Source: Actinomycetota bacterium
GTDB taxonomy: Bacteria > Actinomycetota > Acidimicrobiia > Acidimicrobiales > Ilumatobacteraceae
Reading direction: 5' to 3'
DNA length: 48,503 nucleotides
Assembly (NCBI GenBank): GCA_005787035.1
Contig: SYCI01000044.1
Span: 1-48,503, forward strand
Of this stretch, positions 15,580 to 23,612 are shown one piece after another. Below the pieces are notes generated by a model. It saw only the letters and a list, made by a program, of their open reading frames with translations. It searched no databases and was not told the origin of the DNA. The translations under genes and the position numbers were made by a program. Position 1 is the first letter of the stretch. The number at the start of each line of letters is the position of its first letter.

Positions 15580-16956
15580 GGCGATCAGGCCGGCGGACAC
15601 CCGTTTCAGTGCATCGTGCATGAGTTCTTCCTCGAGACCGTGGGCCGTGAGCACACTCGCGTGGAGAAAGCCCTGCTGTCGATGGCAGCCGATTTCGCCG
15701 AGAAGTTGTTCGTGGGCCGATGTCTCCACACCAGTCGCCGACAGACCGAGACCGAGATCGCGCGCCAGTCCGGCAACCACACGGACCATGGCGGTGGCAG
15801 TGGGAGATGTGAGCCGACGCGCGTCGACTCGTAGTTCATCGAGGGGGAGATCGGGGACCGAACCCAACGCGGTCGGCGAGCCGGCCACGTCTTCGAGGCA
15901 GACGCGTGCACCGGTATCGCGAAGAGTCCGCAGAATCCGGTCGGCACCTTCGGGATCGTCGACGCGACTGGATTCGTGGAGGTCGATGGTCAGCCGGTTC
16001 GGATCGATTCCGCGGAGAGCCGAAGCGATCTGTCCGTCGCGCCACGCACGAGGTGTGCAACGTTGGGGAATGTTGACCCGGAAGCGGAAGTCGGCCGGCA
16101 GCCCGAGGGCCGTGAGCCGACGAATGATCGGGATCGCCTGCGTCACGACCGACGACGTGATCTTTTCGAGGGTGCTCGGGTCGTCGATGAAGGTGAGGAT
16201 CGTCGCTGCCGAGCGGGGCGAACCATCGGGGCCGATCCAACGCGCGAGGATCTCGGCACCGATGAGTCGACCGTTCTCGACGTCGTACTCGGGTTGGAAG
16301 AACGGCACGATGTCACCGGCGTCGATCGCCGCACGGAGCGTTTGCTCGTCGGCGGTCCGACGATCGAGTTCGTTGCGCATTTCGTTGGTGAACACGTCGA
16401 TGCGTCCACGCCCGTTGCTCTTGGCGCGATGGAGTGCGACGTTGGCGTAGCCGATGATCTCGGTGGCGGACGAGCCGTTCCACGGTCCAGCCGCGATACC
16501 GGTGCTGCTACCGATACGAAGGAGTCGGCCGTTGATCTCGATCGGTTCGACGATGGCGGCAGCGATTCGCTCGGCGATGCGGCGAGGACCAATCGACGAT
16601 TCATGAGCCGGACACACCACGACGAATTCGTCGCCACCGAGACGGGCGGCCAGGGAGTCGTCGGGGATCACTTCGGCGATGCGGTGGCCGACGACCTGCA
16701 GGACCTCGTCACCCGCGGCGTGGCCGAGTGAATCGTTGATCGACTTGAAGCGATCGAGATCGAGATAGAGAACGCTGAAGTCGTGCTCGCGAGTCGTCCG
16801 ATCGGACAGTTGCTCGAGAAGGCCGGCGCGGTTCCAGAGTCCGGTCAGGGAGTCGTGGGTCGCGCGATGGTCGAGACGGCGTTGGCGCGCGACGATCGAA
16901 CCGACTCCGGTGAGCGCGCCCAAACACGCGACTCCGATGAAGAGACCGATCAACAC
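15577..16956 (-). CDS. GGDEF domain protein with degenerate EAL domain
   Basis: 459-aa membrane-anchored protein of cyclic-di-GMP signalling. One hydrophobic segment (residues 2-23) is followed directly by a GGDEF domain with an intact GGDEF motif at 107-111 and no RxxD inhibition site at the usual place. The EAL domain starts near 205: EILARW replaces EALxRW, metal-ligand positions read D335 (IDLHES, usually Glu), E355-D356 (usually DD) and ATGVET at 407-412 (usually AEGVE), and LPLDELRVD has Arg instead of the usual Lys. I infer an active cyclase and a phosphodiesterase-dead EAL that may only bind c-di-GMP. GTG start, weak initiation signals. Confidence 0.9.
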   Translation of the reverse strand: MLIGLFIGVACLGALTGVGSIVARQRRLDHRATHDSLTGLWNRAGLLEQLSDRTTREHDFSVLYLDLDRFKSINDSLGHAAGDEVLQVVGHRIAEVIPDDSLAARLGGDEFVVVCPAHESSIGPRRIAERIAAAIVEPIEINGRLLRIGSSTGIAAGPWNGSSATEIIGYANVALHRAKSNGRGRIDVFTNEMRNELDRRTADEQTLRAAIDAGDIVPFFQPEYDVENGRLIGAEILARWIGPDGSPRSAATILTFIDDPSTLEKITSSVVTQAIPIIRRLTALGLPADFRFRVNIPQRCTPRAWRDGQIASALRGIDPNRLTIDLHESSRVDDPEGADRILRTLRDTGARVCLEDVAGSPTALGSVPDLPLDELRVDARRLTSPTATAMVRVVAGLARDLGLGLSATGVETSAHEQLLGEIGCHRQQGFLHASVLTAHGLEEELMHDALKRVSAGLIA

Positions 16957-16998
16957 GCTGGGGTTATCGGCTGCCCGGGGGCGTGACTTGAGGGATCT

Positions 16999-17877
16999 TC
17001 AGCGGCGACCGAGGCGGGGGATCAGGAGCGGGGTGCGAGCGGTGTACTCGGCCCAGCCCGGCCGCCGCTCGGCGCTGCGCTTCTCCGCCATCGGAATGGA
17101 GGCGGTCAGGAACATGATCGTCATGGCCAGCGCCCCGATGCCCATCCACCACGATCCGGGGTCGGCGGCCACGGCGAACAAGAAGAGTCCCCACCACCAG
17201 AGCATCTCGCCCAGGTAATTGGGGTGTCGCGACCGCGACCACAGGCCGATGTCGAGGACGTCTCCGGGCTGCTTGGTCCGGTTGAAGCGACGCAGATCGA
17301 CGTCGGCGAAGTGTTCGAGTCCGGTTCCGAGGACCGTGACCGCGGCGGCGATCACGTCGAGGGCGCCGAACGACCGACCAGTCGACGTCGCGGCGGCGAC
17401 CATGGGCAGTGAACCGAGGGTCACGACCACGAGCGGGAAGAGATGTACCGAGGTGAGACTCACCAGCCAGCGGGGCATGGGGGTGTCCCGGTAGAGCTTC
17501 TGGTAACGCCAGTCCTCGTGGTGCAGACCGGGCCAGCCGATCGACCAATTGGCGGTGAGTCGGATCCCCCACGCCAGTGCACAGGCCACGACCAACCAAC
17601 GTCGGGTTCCATCACTCGCATCGTTGGCGATCGCGAACCAGATCGCGATGGCCGGGGGCATCACACTCCACCAAGCATCGAACGTGGATCCGTTCCCCAC
17701 GATCTGCGAGGCGATGTAGAGAAACACGACCGACGCTCCGTATCCACCGATGAGGGCGAGGATCGGGGAGTCGGTACCGATGAGCCCGGCGGCCACGATG
17801 CCGAGCGGAACCGCGATCGCGTAGAGGAGGACGATCAGAGCGAACGACCGGGTGCGAGAGCGAGGAGTCGAAGACAT
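16999..17877 (-). CDS. DUF1295 family membrane protein (methyltransferase/steroid-reductase-like fold)
   Basis: 292-aa polytopic protein. The conserved C-terminal block SRHPNYLGEMLWWWG and the end EKRSAERRPGWAEYTARTP are DUF1295 signatures; the fold is related to isoprenylcysteine methyltransferases and steroid 5-alpha-reductases, so the reaction is likely on a lipid, with SAM or NADPH. Start at 17877 is supported by AACAAT exactly 6 nt upstream; a further ATG at 17916 would add 13 residues. It is divergent from a PlsC-like gene and has a paralogue at 18949. Confidence 0.85.
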   Translation of the reverse strand: MSSTPRSRTRSFALIVLLYAIAVPLGIVAAGLIGTDSPILALIGGYGASVVFLYIASQIVGNGSTFDAWWSVMPPAIAIWFAIANDASDGTRRWLVVACALAWGIRLTANWSIGWPGLHHEDWRYQKLYRDTPMPRWLVSLTSVHLFPLVVVTLGSLPMVAAATSTGRSFGALDVIAAAVTVLGTGLEHFADVDLRRFNRTKQPGDVLDIGLWSRSRHPNYLGEMLWWWGLFLFAVAADPGSWWMGIGALAMTIMFLTASIPMAEKRSAERRPGWAEYTARTPLLIPRLGRR

Positions 17878-17883
17878 GACGTC

Positions 17884-17889
17884 ATTGTT
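17884..17889 (-). promoter_or_regulatory. -10-like hexamer AACAAT, 6 nt before the ATG at 17877
   Basis: Spacing matches the leaderless pattern and favours ATG 17877 over 17916. Confidence 0.35.
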
Positions 17890-17951
17890 GCCTTTGGGCA
17901 CCGATGGTGCGTGCATGGAGGACCCCGTCCGACGGGTATCGGTGGAAGGCG

Positions 17952-17957
17952 TACGAT
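17952..17957 (+). promoter_or_regulatory. -10-like hexamer TACGAT, 6 nt before the ATG at 17964
   Basis: Good TANNNT match, no ribosome binding site between it and the start. Divergent partner of the hexamer at 17884. Confidence 0.5.
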
Positions 17958-17963
17958 CGGACC

Positions 17964-18947
17964 ATGAAGCGGCGCCTGATCTCGATCCCGGCGTTGTACG
18001 TCGGTGGTCTGCTGCTCGTGGCCCTGCTTCCCGTGTGGCTACCCGTTGTCGTACTGGTCGATCTCGTCCGCGGACGCCCCCGCCTACCCATCGCACGACT
18101 CCTCGGATTCGCGGTTCTGTGGGCGATCACCGAGATCATCGGGGTGTCGGCGGCGGCGATCTTCTGGATCACCGGTCAGTCGCGTCGGGTGTCGTTGCAC
18201 TTCGCACTTCAGCGTTGGTGGGCGAAGCGTCTCATGTGGGCTCTGCGCCTGACGTGTGGTGTGCGGGTTCAGGTGGAGAACGTGGAGGCCCTCCGCCCGG
18301 GGCCGACGGTTCTGCTCGCGCGTCATGCGAGCCTGGCCGATTCCTTGGTGTCGGCCTACGCGGTCACTTCCGGTGCGCGTCTGCGGCCCCGTTACGTCTT
18401 GAAACGCGAACTCTTGAGTGAACCGTGTCTCGATGTGGTGGGCAATCGTCTACCGAATCACTTCCTCGATCGCGGCGCCAACGATTCGGCGCCGGAACTG
18501 GCCGCCCTCACCGCGCTCACCGCAGAGATGGGTGCCGACGACATCGGAGTGATCTTCCCCGAGGGGACACGAGCGAATCCGGTGAAGCGTGAACGAGCAC
18601 TCGAGAAGATCGCCGCCGCTGATCCGGTCCGGGCCGAGCGACTACGCGTGCTCCGCCACCTTCTCCCGCCCCGACCGGCCGGTGCCGTGGCGATGTTGCG
18701 CGGCTGCCCGACCGCCGACGTGATCCTGGCCTGGCACGTGGGTTTCGAGGGGCTCGACACTTTCGGCGGGATCCTGCGAGCCGTTGGTCGGCCCTTGCGT
18801 CCGGTTCGGTTCGTCGTGCGGCGGGTTCCGCGGCACGAAGTTCCCGATGTCGGGACGGCCGACTCGACATCGTTCGTCGAATGGCTCGATCATCAATGGT
18901 TGCAGATGGACCGCGAAGTCGAAGCGGCGCTCTCGGAAAGGAACTGA
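17964..18947 (+). CDS. PlsC-like acyltransferase
   Basis: 327-aa glycerophospholipid-type acyltransferase. Two hydrophobic N-terminal helices anchor it, then HASLAD (Hx4D catalytic box) and FPEGTR (acyl-acceptor box) follow at the expected separation of about 80 residues. It could acylate lysophosphatidate or another hydroxylated lipid. The ATG at 17964 lies 6 nt after TACGAT. The next gene starts 1 nt after its stop, so it is coupled to the DUF1295 protein, which suggests both modify the same lipid. Confidence 0.88.
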   Translation: MKRRLISIPALYVGGLLLVALLPVWLPVVVLVDLVRGRPRLPIARLLGFAVLWAITEIIGVSAAAIFWITGQSRRVSLHFALQRWWAKRLMWALRLTCGVRVQVENVEALRPGPTVLLARHASLADSLVSAYAVTSGARLRPRYVLKRELLSEPCLDVVGNRLPNHFLDRGANDSAPELAALTALTAEMGADDIGVIFPEGTRANPVKRERALEKIAAADPVRAERLRVLRHLLPPRPAGAVAMLRGCPTADVILAWHVGFEGLDTFGGILRAVGRPLRPVRFVVRRVPRHEVPDVGTADSTSFVEWLDHQWLQMDREVEAALSERN

Positions 18948-18948
18948 C

Positions 18949-19725
18949 ATGGGTGACGTCATGCTCGCTTCAGCGGTGGCGATCCTGATCCTGATGGTCT
19001 CGACGTGGATCGTGAGCGTGATCATCCACAATGCCTCGATCGTCGACATCGTGTGGGGACTCGGGTTCGTGGTGGTTGCGTGGGTGGGGCGCATCGTCGG
19101 TGATGGCAACGATGCGCGTCAGTGGCTCATCACGCTCCTCACGACCTTGTGGGGTCTGCGCCTCGCCGGTTATCTCGCCTGGCGCAACACGGGCCACGGC
19201 GAGGATTTTCGGTATCGAAGCATGCGCAAGCGTTGGGGTTCGCGCTTTCCGGTGGTCAGCCTCGTCACGGTTTTCGGACTTCAGGGAACTCTGATGTGGA
19301 TCGTCTCCCTCGGCGTTCAACTCGGTCAGGCCGATGCAACCCCCGATCTGGGCGTGCTGGCCCTGATCGGTGTTCTCGTGTACGCGGTGGGACTCTTCTT
19401 CGAAGTCATCGGTGACGCTCAACTCACCAAGTTCAAGGCCGATCCGAATTCGGCCGGCAAGGTGATGGACAAAGGCCTGTGGCGCTACACGCGCCATCCC
19501 AACTATTTCGGTGATGCGTGCGTGTGGTGGGGCCTCGCGTTGATCGCCGCCGAGACCGGTGGTGGTGCTTGGGGTCTCATCGGTGCGGCGGTGATGTCGT
19601 TCTTCCTTCGTCGAGTCTCGGGCGTGACCATGCTCGAGCGATCGCTCAAGAAGCGACGCGAGGGATATGCCGAATACATCGCCCGCACGAGCCCCTTCCT
19701 TCCGCGTCCGCCCAAGCGAAGCTGA
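18949..19725 (+). CDS. DUF1295 family membrane protein
   Basis: 258 aa, at least six hydrophobic helices. YTRHPNYFGDACVWWG and the end EGYAEYIARTSPFLP define DUF1295, a lipid-modifying fold related to steroid 5-alpha-reductase and isoprenylcysteine methyltransferase. It is shorter and diverged from the copy at 16999-17877 but has the same C-terminal signature. The ATG follows AAAGGA and sits one base after the acyltransferase stop. Confidence 0.9.
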   Translation: MGDVMLASAVAILILMVSTWIVSVIIHNASIVDIVWGLGFVVVAWVGRIVGDGNDARQWLITLLTTLWGLRLAGYLAWRNTGHGEDFRYRSMRKRWGSRFPVVSLVTVFGLQGTLMWIVSLGVQLGQADATPDLGVLALIGVLVYAVGLFFEVIGDAQLTKFKADPNSAGKVMDKGLWRYTRHPNYFGDACVWWGLALIAAETGGGAWGLIGAAVMSFFLRRVSGVTMLERSLKKRREGYAEYIARTSPFLPRPPKRS

Positions 19726-19745
19726 GTTCGATCGGCTCACTCATC

Positions 19746-19751
19746 TAGGGT
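19746..19751 (+). promoter_or_regulatory. -10-like hexamer TAGGGT, 6 nt before the GTG at 19758
   Basis: Flanked by a small inverted repeat ACTCA (19739-19743) / TGAGT (19751-19755). Confidence 0.5.
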
Positions 19752-19757
19752 GAGTCG

Positions 19758-20405
19758 GTGCCCATCGACGAACGTTCGCCCGATCGGCGTTCGTTCGCTT
19801 TTCGAGCGGTGGCTTTGTTCGTGTCGTTCGCCGTGGTGGCGGTGGGCATCGCGCTCATGGTGTCGTCCCATCTCGGAGTGTCACCGGCCGACATCCTGAG
19901 CACCGGTGGAGCCGAGCGTCTCGGCATCGGCGTGGGCACGATGGGATGGATTTCCGGCGCCCTCTTCACGCTCATCGCGTGGTCGCTGAAACGTCCGCCT
20001 CAGTGGGGAACCCTGTTGGGCGCGGTGTTCGTGGGCTTGTTCGTGAACATCGCGATCGATCTGACCCCCGAGCCAGAGGCGTTGATCGCGCGAATTCCCA
20101 TGCTCCTCATCGGCCTGGTGCTGATCTACACCGCGGTCTCCATCGGTGTCGCCACGACACTCGGCACCGGACCGATGGAACTACTCATGCTCGGTTTGGC
20201 CGACAAGGGAATGAGCGTGCAGGTGGCGCGTTGGGGTCTGGAGGCCGTCATCTTCGTGATCGGCGTGCTGTTGGGTGGCGAACTCGGTGTGGGGACCGTT
20301 CTGTTCGTGGTGCTCACCGGTCCGGTGTTGGCGCGGACGATCCCACCATGTGTCGCGTACATGGGAACGACGGTGATGATGACCCCGAGGGGTCTGGACG
20401 CCTGA
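19758..20405 (+). CDS. YczE/YyaS/YitT-like integral membrane protein
   Basis: 215-aa membrane protein with about five or six helices. The N-terminal pattern ALMVSSHLGVSPADIL and the central TTLGTGPMELLML are typical of YczE-type proteins, whose transport substrate or role is not firmly known. GTG start without ribosome binding site, with TAGGGT 6 nt upstream. The gene stands alone between the DUF1295 gene and a convergent CoA-transferase whose stop is 3 bp away. Confidence 0.82.
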   Translation: MPIDERSPDRRSFAFRAVALFVSFAVVAVGIALMVSSHLGVSPADILSTGGAERLGIGVGTMGWISGALFTLIAWSLKRPPQWGTLLGAVFVGLFVNIAIDLTPEPEALIARIPMLLIGLVLIYTAVSIGVATTLGTGPMELLMLGLADKGMSVQVARWGLEAVIFVIGVLLGGELGVGTVLFVVLTGPVLARTIPPCVAYMGTTVMMTPRGLDA

Positions 20406-20408
20406 CTT

Positions 20409-21683
20409 TCAGCCGCGCGGTAGGCGGCTCGACAACACGCCGGCGCGTTCGAGGTCGTCGATCTCGGCATCACTGAGACCGGCCATCTCGCGGAGTACGG
20501 CGCGATTGTCCTCCCCGCGGTAGCGCGGTTCACCGTGCACACCGACTTCGGCGTCGCGGAAGTGCCACGGTGAATTCGGCACCCGGATGAATCCACCGAT
20601 GCGATCGGGGATCCGGGTGATCGCACCACGGGCGTGGGCCCACTCGGTAGCCGCGAGTTCGCGCACACTTCGCACCACACCCATGGCCAGACCGTGCTGC
20701 GCGCATCGCGCCTCGAACGTCTCGGCGTCGGGCACGGTCCGCGCCCACTGGGTCATCTCCGAACGCAGGACGTCGAAGTGCACGAGTCGGGACTCCACCG
20801 ACCGAAAGCGTGGATCGTCGGCGAGGTGTGGACGGTCCATGATGGCGAGCATGATCTCGAACGTGCCCCGTTCGGCCGGGTGCCCGCTGATCACCACCGT
20901 GGTGCCATCGGCGACCTGCAGGATCGGGTAGTCACCGGGCTGGAACGAACGTATCCAGTTCGGATCGACGGGGCCGTCGAAGAGTTGATCGTGCGCATGC
21001 TCGTTCACGTAGAGCATCGTCTCGGCCATCGAGACATCGATGCGATCACCCCGTCCGGTCTTCTCGCGTCGATACAGGGCGGCGAGGATCGCCGAAGTGG
21101 TTTCGAGCGCGGTGTAGGTATCGGCGTGCGACCATGGGTCGTTCACGTAGTTGCCACTCGATTCGCCCTGCATGCGTGTGAGCCCACTCTCGGCTCCGAT
21201 CACCGTGGCGTACGCCCGTCGGTGCACCCATGGTCCGTCGGCGCCGTAACCGCTGATCGAGGCGTACACGAGGCGCGGATTGGTGGTGGCGAGAACGTCG
21301 TAGCCCAGACCGAGTCGATCCATCACCCCGGCGCGATAGTTCTCGACGAGCACGTCGGCGCGGTCGGCCAGCAACCGGAACACCCGAGCACCTTCGGTGC
21401 TCGAGAGATCGATGCTCATGCACTTCTTGCCGGCGTTCTGTTGCATGAAATAAGTGGCCAGTGAGCCGACTCGCGGACTCGAGAAGCGGGTGAGGTCGCC
21501 GTCGGGTGGTTCGATCTTGACGACATCGGCACCGAAGTCCACGAGCATCCGGCCGCAATGCGGGCCGGCGAGAACACGCGTCAGATCCAGAACCCGGATC
21601 CCGGCAAGGGGCGCCTTCGACTCGTCGGTGGATGGGGTGGCCACGCCTCCCATGATGGTCGGCGGCGATGGTTCGCTCGTCAT
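20409..21683 (-). CDS. Class III CoA-transferase (CaiB/BaiF family)
   Basis: Enzyme that moves CoA between acids via a covalent aspartyl-CoA intermediate. 424 aa; N-terminal LAGIRVLDLTRVLAGP, QQNAGKKCMSIDL and the catalytic Asp188 in HADTYTAL are all in place, followed by GRGDRIDVSM. The start is uncertain: ATG 21683 gives a slightly long N-terminus, ATG 21653 would remove 10 residues, and neither has a ribosome binding site. Divergent from the cyclase-family gene 32 bp away. Likely activates a carboxylic acid for degradation with the neighbouring cyclase/SDR. Confidence 0.9.
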   Translation of the reverse strand: MTSEPSPPTIMGGVATPSTDESKAPLAGIRVLDLTRVLAGPHCGRMLVDFGADVVKIEPPDGDLTRFSSPRVGSLATYFMQQNAGKKCMSIDLSSTEGARVFRLLADRADVLVENYRAGVMDRLGLGYDVLATTNPRLVYASISGYGADGPWVHRRAYATVIGAESGLTRMQGESSGNYVNDPWSHADTYTALETTSAILAALYRREKTGRGDRIDVSMAETMLYVNEHAHDQLFDGPVDPNWIRSFQPGDYPILQVADGTTVVISGHPAERGTFEIMLAIMDRPHLADDPRFRSVESRLVHFDVLRSEMTQWARTVPDAETFEARCAQHGLAMGVVRSVRELAATEWAHARGAITRIPDRIGGFIRVPNSPWHFRDAEVGVHGEPRYRGEDNRAVLREMAGLSDAEIDDLERAGVLSSRLPRG

Positions 21684-21703
21684 CGCACGAGTGAGGAGCG
21701 GTA

Positions 21704-21709
21704 TACGGT
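21704..21709 (+). promoter_or_regulatory. -10-like hexamer TACGGT, 6 nt before the ATG at 21716
   Basis: Lies in the 32-bp gap between divergent genes; no ribosome binding site. Confidence 0.45.
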
Positions 21710-21715
21710 CGCACC

Positions 21716-22741
21716 ATGTCGAGCAACACATCGGGTAACGATCCCGAACTCCCCGATTACGACGATCTCCCACTTCGCGGTGGTCGACGCGCGAGTTGGG
21801 ACATTTGGCCGGAACCGGACGGCCGGTTCTTCGGCAGCCTGAATCTGCTCACTCCCGAACGGATCGTGGCCGCCGCCGGTCTGATCCGGGAAGGTCGCGT
21901 GTTCCCGATGAACTGGAGCATGGGTCTGCCCGATCCACCGCTGTTCGGACGCCAGGCCTTCGGCCACGAAGTGACCGGCGGTGGAACGAGTACGAGTCAT
22001 GACGACGTTCTGCACGGCTGGAACACGCAGTCGAGCAGTCAGTGGGACGGCTTTCGGCACATTCGGAATCACGCGGCGCTGCAAAGCGAGGACGGAAGTG
22101 GTCACTTCGGTGGCGTGGACGACGAAGAACACGGCATCGATCATTGGGCACGCCGCGGTATTGCCGGTCGGGCCGTGCTCGCCGATCTGGGTCGATGGCG
22201 CGAGTCGATCGGACGACCGATTCGCTGCGACGATGCGGACGCGATCGAACCGGCGGAGATCGACGAGTGTCTTCGTGCGCAGGGCACGAGTCGCCAGCCG
22301 GGAGACGTGCTGCTTCTTCGTTTCGGATGGATCGCGTGGTACGAGAAGCAGAGTCGGGCGGTTCGAGAGCGCATCGCCGGAGTCGATTCGTTGCGGACGC
22401 CCGGCTTGCGTTCGGGTGAGGAGCTGGCCCGGGTTCTGTGGAACCTCCGGGTGGCGGCCGTCGGCTGTGACAACCCGGCCGTGGAGGTGTGGCCACCGGG
22501 GGCGGCGACCACTCCCGAACACGAAGCCGAGGTGAGGAGCGATCGGACGCGTCTGCACGAGATCTTCACGCACACCCTGCTGCTGCCCATGCTCGGTATC
22601 CCCCTAGGAGAGATGTGGTATCTCGACGCGCTGGCCGAGCACTGCGCCGCGGTCGGTCGCTACGAATGCTTCTTCGTGTCGGCGCCACTGAACCTCCCCC
22701 GCGGTGTGGCGAGTCCGCCCAATGCACTCGCCATCGTGTGA
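21716..22741 (+). CDS. Cyclase family protein (metal-dependent hydrolase)
   Basis: 341-aa member of the cyclase/kynurenine-formamidase-like family, which hydrolyse amide or lactam/lactone bonds with a bound metal. This is the subfamily in which the usual HxGTHxDxPxH motif reads SSQWDGFRHI (about residue 106 onward); Asp and His ligands are kept. The C-terminal segment RYECFFVSAPLNLPRGVASP matches the family. Starts 6 nt after TACGGT. Followed 28 bp later by an SDR gene on the same strand. Substrate not known. Confidence 0.85.
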   Translation: MSSNTSGNDPELPDYDDLPLRGGRRASWDIWPEPDGRFFGSLNLLTPERIVAAAGLIREGRVFPMNWSMGLPDPPLFGRQAFGHEVTGGGTSTSHDDVLHGWNTQSSSQWDGFRHIRNHAALQSEDGSGHFGGVDDEEHGIDHWARRGIAGRAVLADLGRWRESIGRPIRCDDADAIEPAEIDECLRAQGTSRQPGDVLLLRFGWIAWYEKQSRAVRERIAGVDSLRTPGLRSGEELARVLWNLRVAAVGCDNPAVEVWPPGAATTPEHEAEVRSDRTRLHEIFTHTLLLPMLGIPLGEMWYLDALAEHCAAVGRYECFFVSAPLNLPRGVASPPNALAIV

Positions 22742-22757
22742 GGTGAGTCGCCTGTGA

Positions 22758-22763
22758 CAGGAT
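22758..22763 (+). promoter_or_regulatory. -10-like hexamer CAGGAT, 6 nt before the ATG at 22770
   Basis: First base deviates from TANNNT; spacing is conserved. Confidence 0.35.
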
Positions 22764-22769
22764 CGGGTC

Positions 22770-23612
22770 ATGGCCCGCACAGATTCACCGCTCGCTGACA
22801 ACGTCGCCCTCGTCACCGGAGGTGGGTCCGGTATCGGCCTCGGTTGTGCTCGCGAACTCGTTCTCGACGGCGCGACCGTGGTTCTGGCCGCTCGTAACAC
22901 CGATCGACTCACGGCGGCCGCGGCCGAACTGCGATCGGTGGCGCAGGGAGGAGCGCAGGTGCACACGGTCTCGTGTGACGTGACCGACGAGGACAGTGTG
23001 GCGGCCGCGTGTGCCGCGGCCGCCTCGCATGGTCGCTTCACGATGGTGGTCGCCAACGCCGGTTTCGGAACCGGTGGGCCGATTCATCTGACTCCACTCG
23101 CCGACTGGAACGGAGTGATCGGAACCAATCTGACCGGCGCGTTCCTCACGATCAAGCACTCGGTGTCTCACCTCGCCGCCAACGGCGGTGGATCGATCGT
23201 GGCGATCTCGTCGATTGCCGGTACCGCGACCCATCGGTTCATGACCCCGTACGACGTGTCGAAAGCCGGGCTCGAGATGCTCGTACGCCAGACGGCCGAC
23301 GAACTCGGTTGTCGCAACATCCGGGCCAACGCGGTGCGACCCGGTTTGGTCCCGACCGATGCGACGGCGGCCATGCTCGCCACCGAGGCGATCGTTTCCG
23401 ATTATCTCGAGCAGATGCCGCTCGGTCGTGTGGGTACGACCGAAGACGTCGGACGCCTGGTGCGCTTCCTGCTCGGTCCGGAGAGTTCGTGGATCACCGG
23501 AACGTGCATCAGCATCGATGGTGGGCATCACCTGCGTCGAGGCCCGAACATCGAACCGTTCATGGAGATGGCGCTCGGCGACCTTCGGTATCCGAGCGGC
23601 CCGCCTCAGTGA
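22770..23612 (+). CDS. SDR family oxidoreductase
   Basis: 280-aa classical SDR. TGGGSGIG at 16-23, ANAG at 95-98 (first Asn of NNAG replaced), Ser147, Tyr161 and Lys165 (YDVSK) are visible, with a GTCISIDGG near the end followed by a longer than usual C-terminal tail (HHLRRGPNIEPF). It could oxidise the hydroxyl product of the cyclase-family hydrolase in front. Overlaps the convergent M20 amidohydrolase gene by 7 bp. Confidence 0.9.
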   Translation: MARTDSPLADNVALVTGGGSGIGLGCARELVLDGATVVLAARNTDRLTAAAAELRSVAQGGAQVHTVSCDVTDEDSVAAACAAAASHGRFTMVVANAGFGTGGPIHLTPLADWNGVIGTNLTGAFLTIKHSVSHLAANGGGSIVAISSIAGTATHRFMTPYDVSKAGLEMLVRQTADELGCRNIRANAVRPGLVPTDATAAMLATEAIVSDYLEQMPLGRVGTTEDVGRLVRFLLGPESSWITGTCISIDGGHHLRRGPNIEPFMEMALGDLRYPSGPPQ

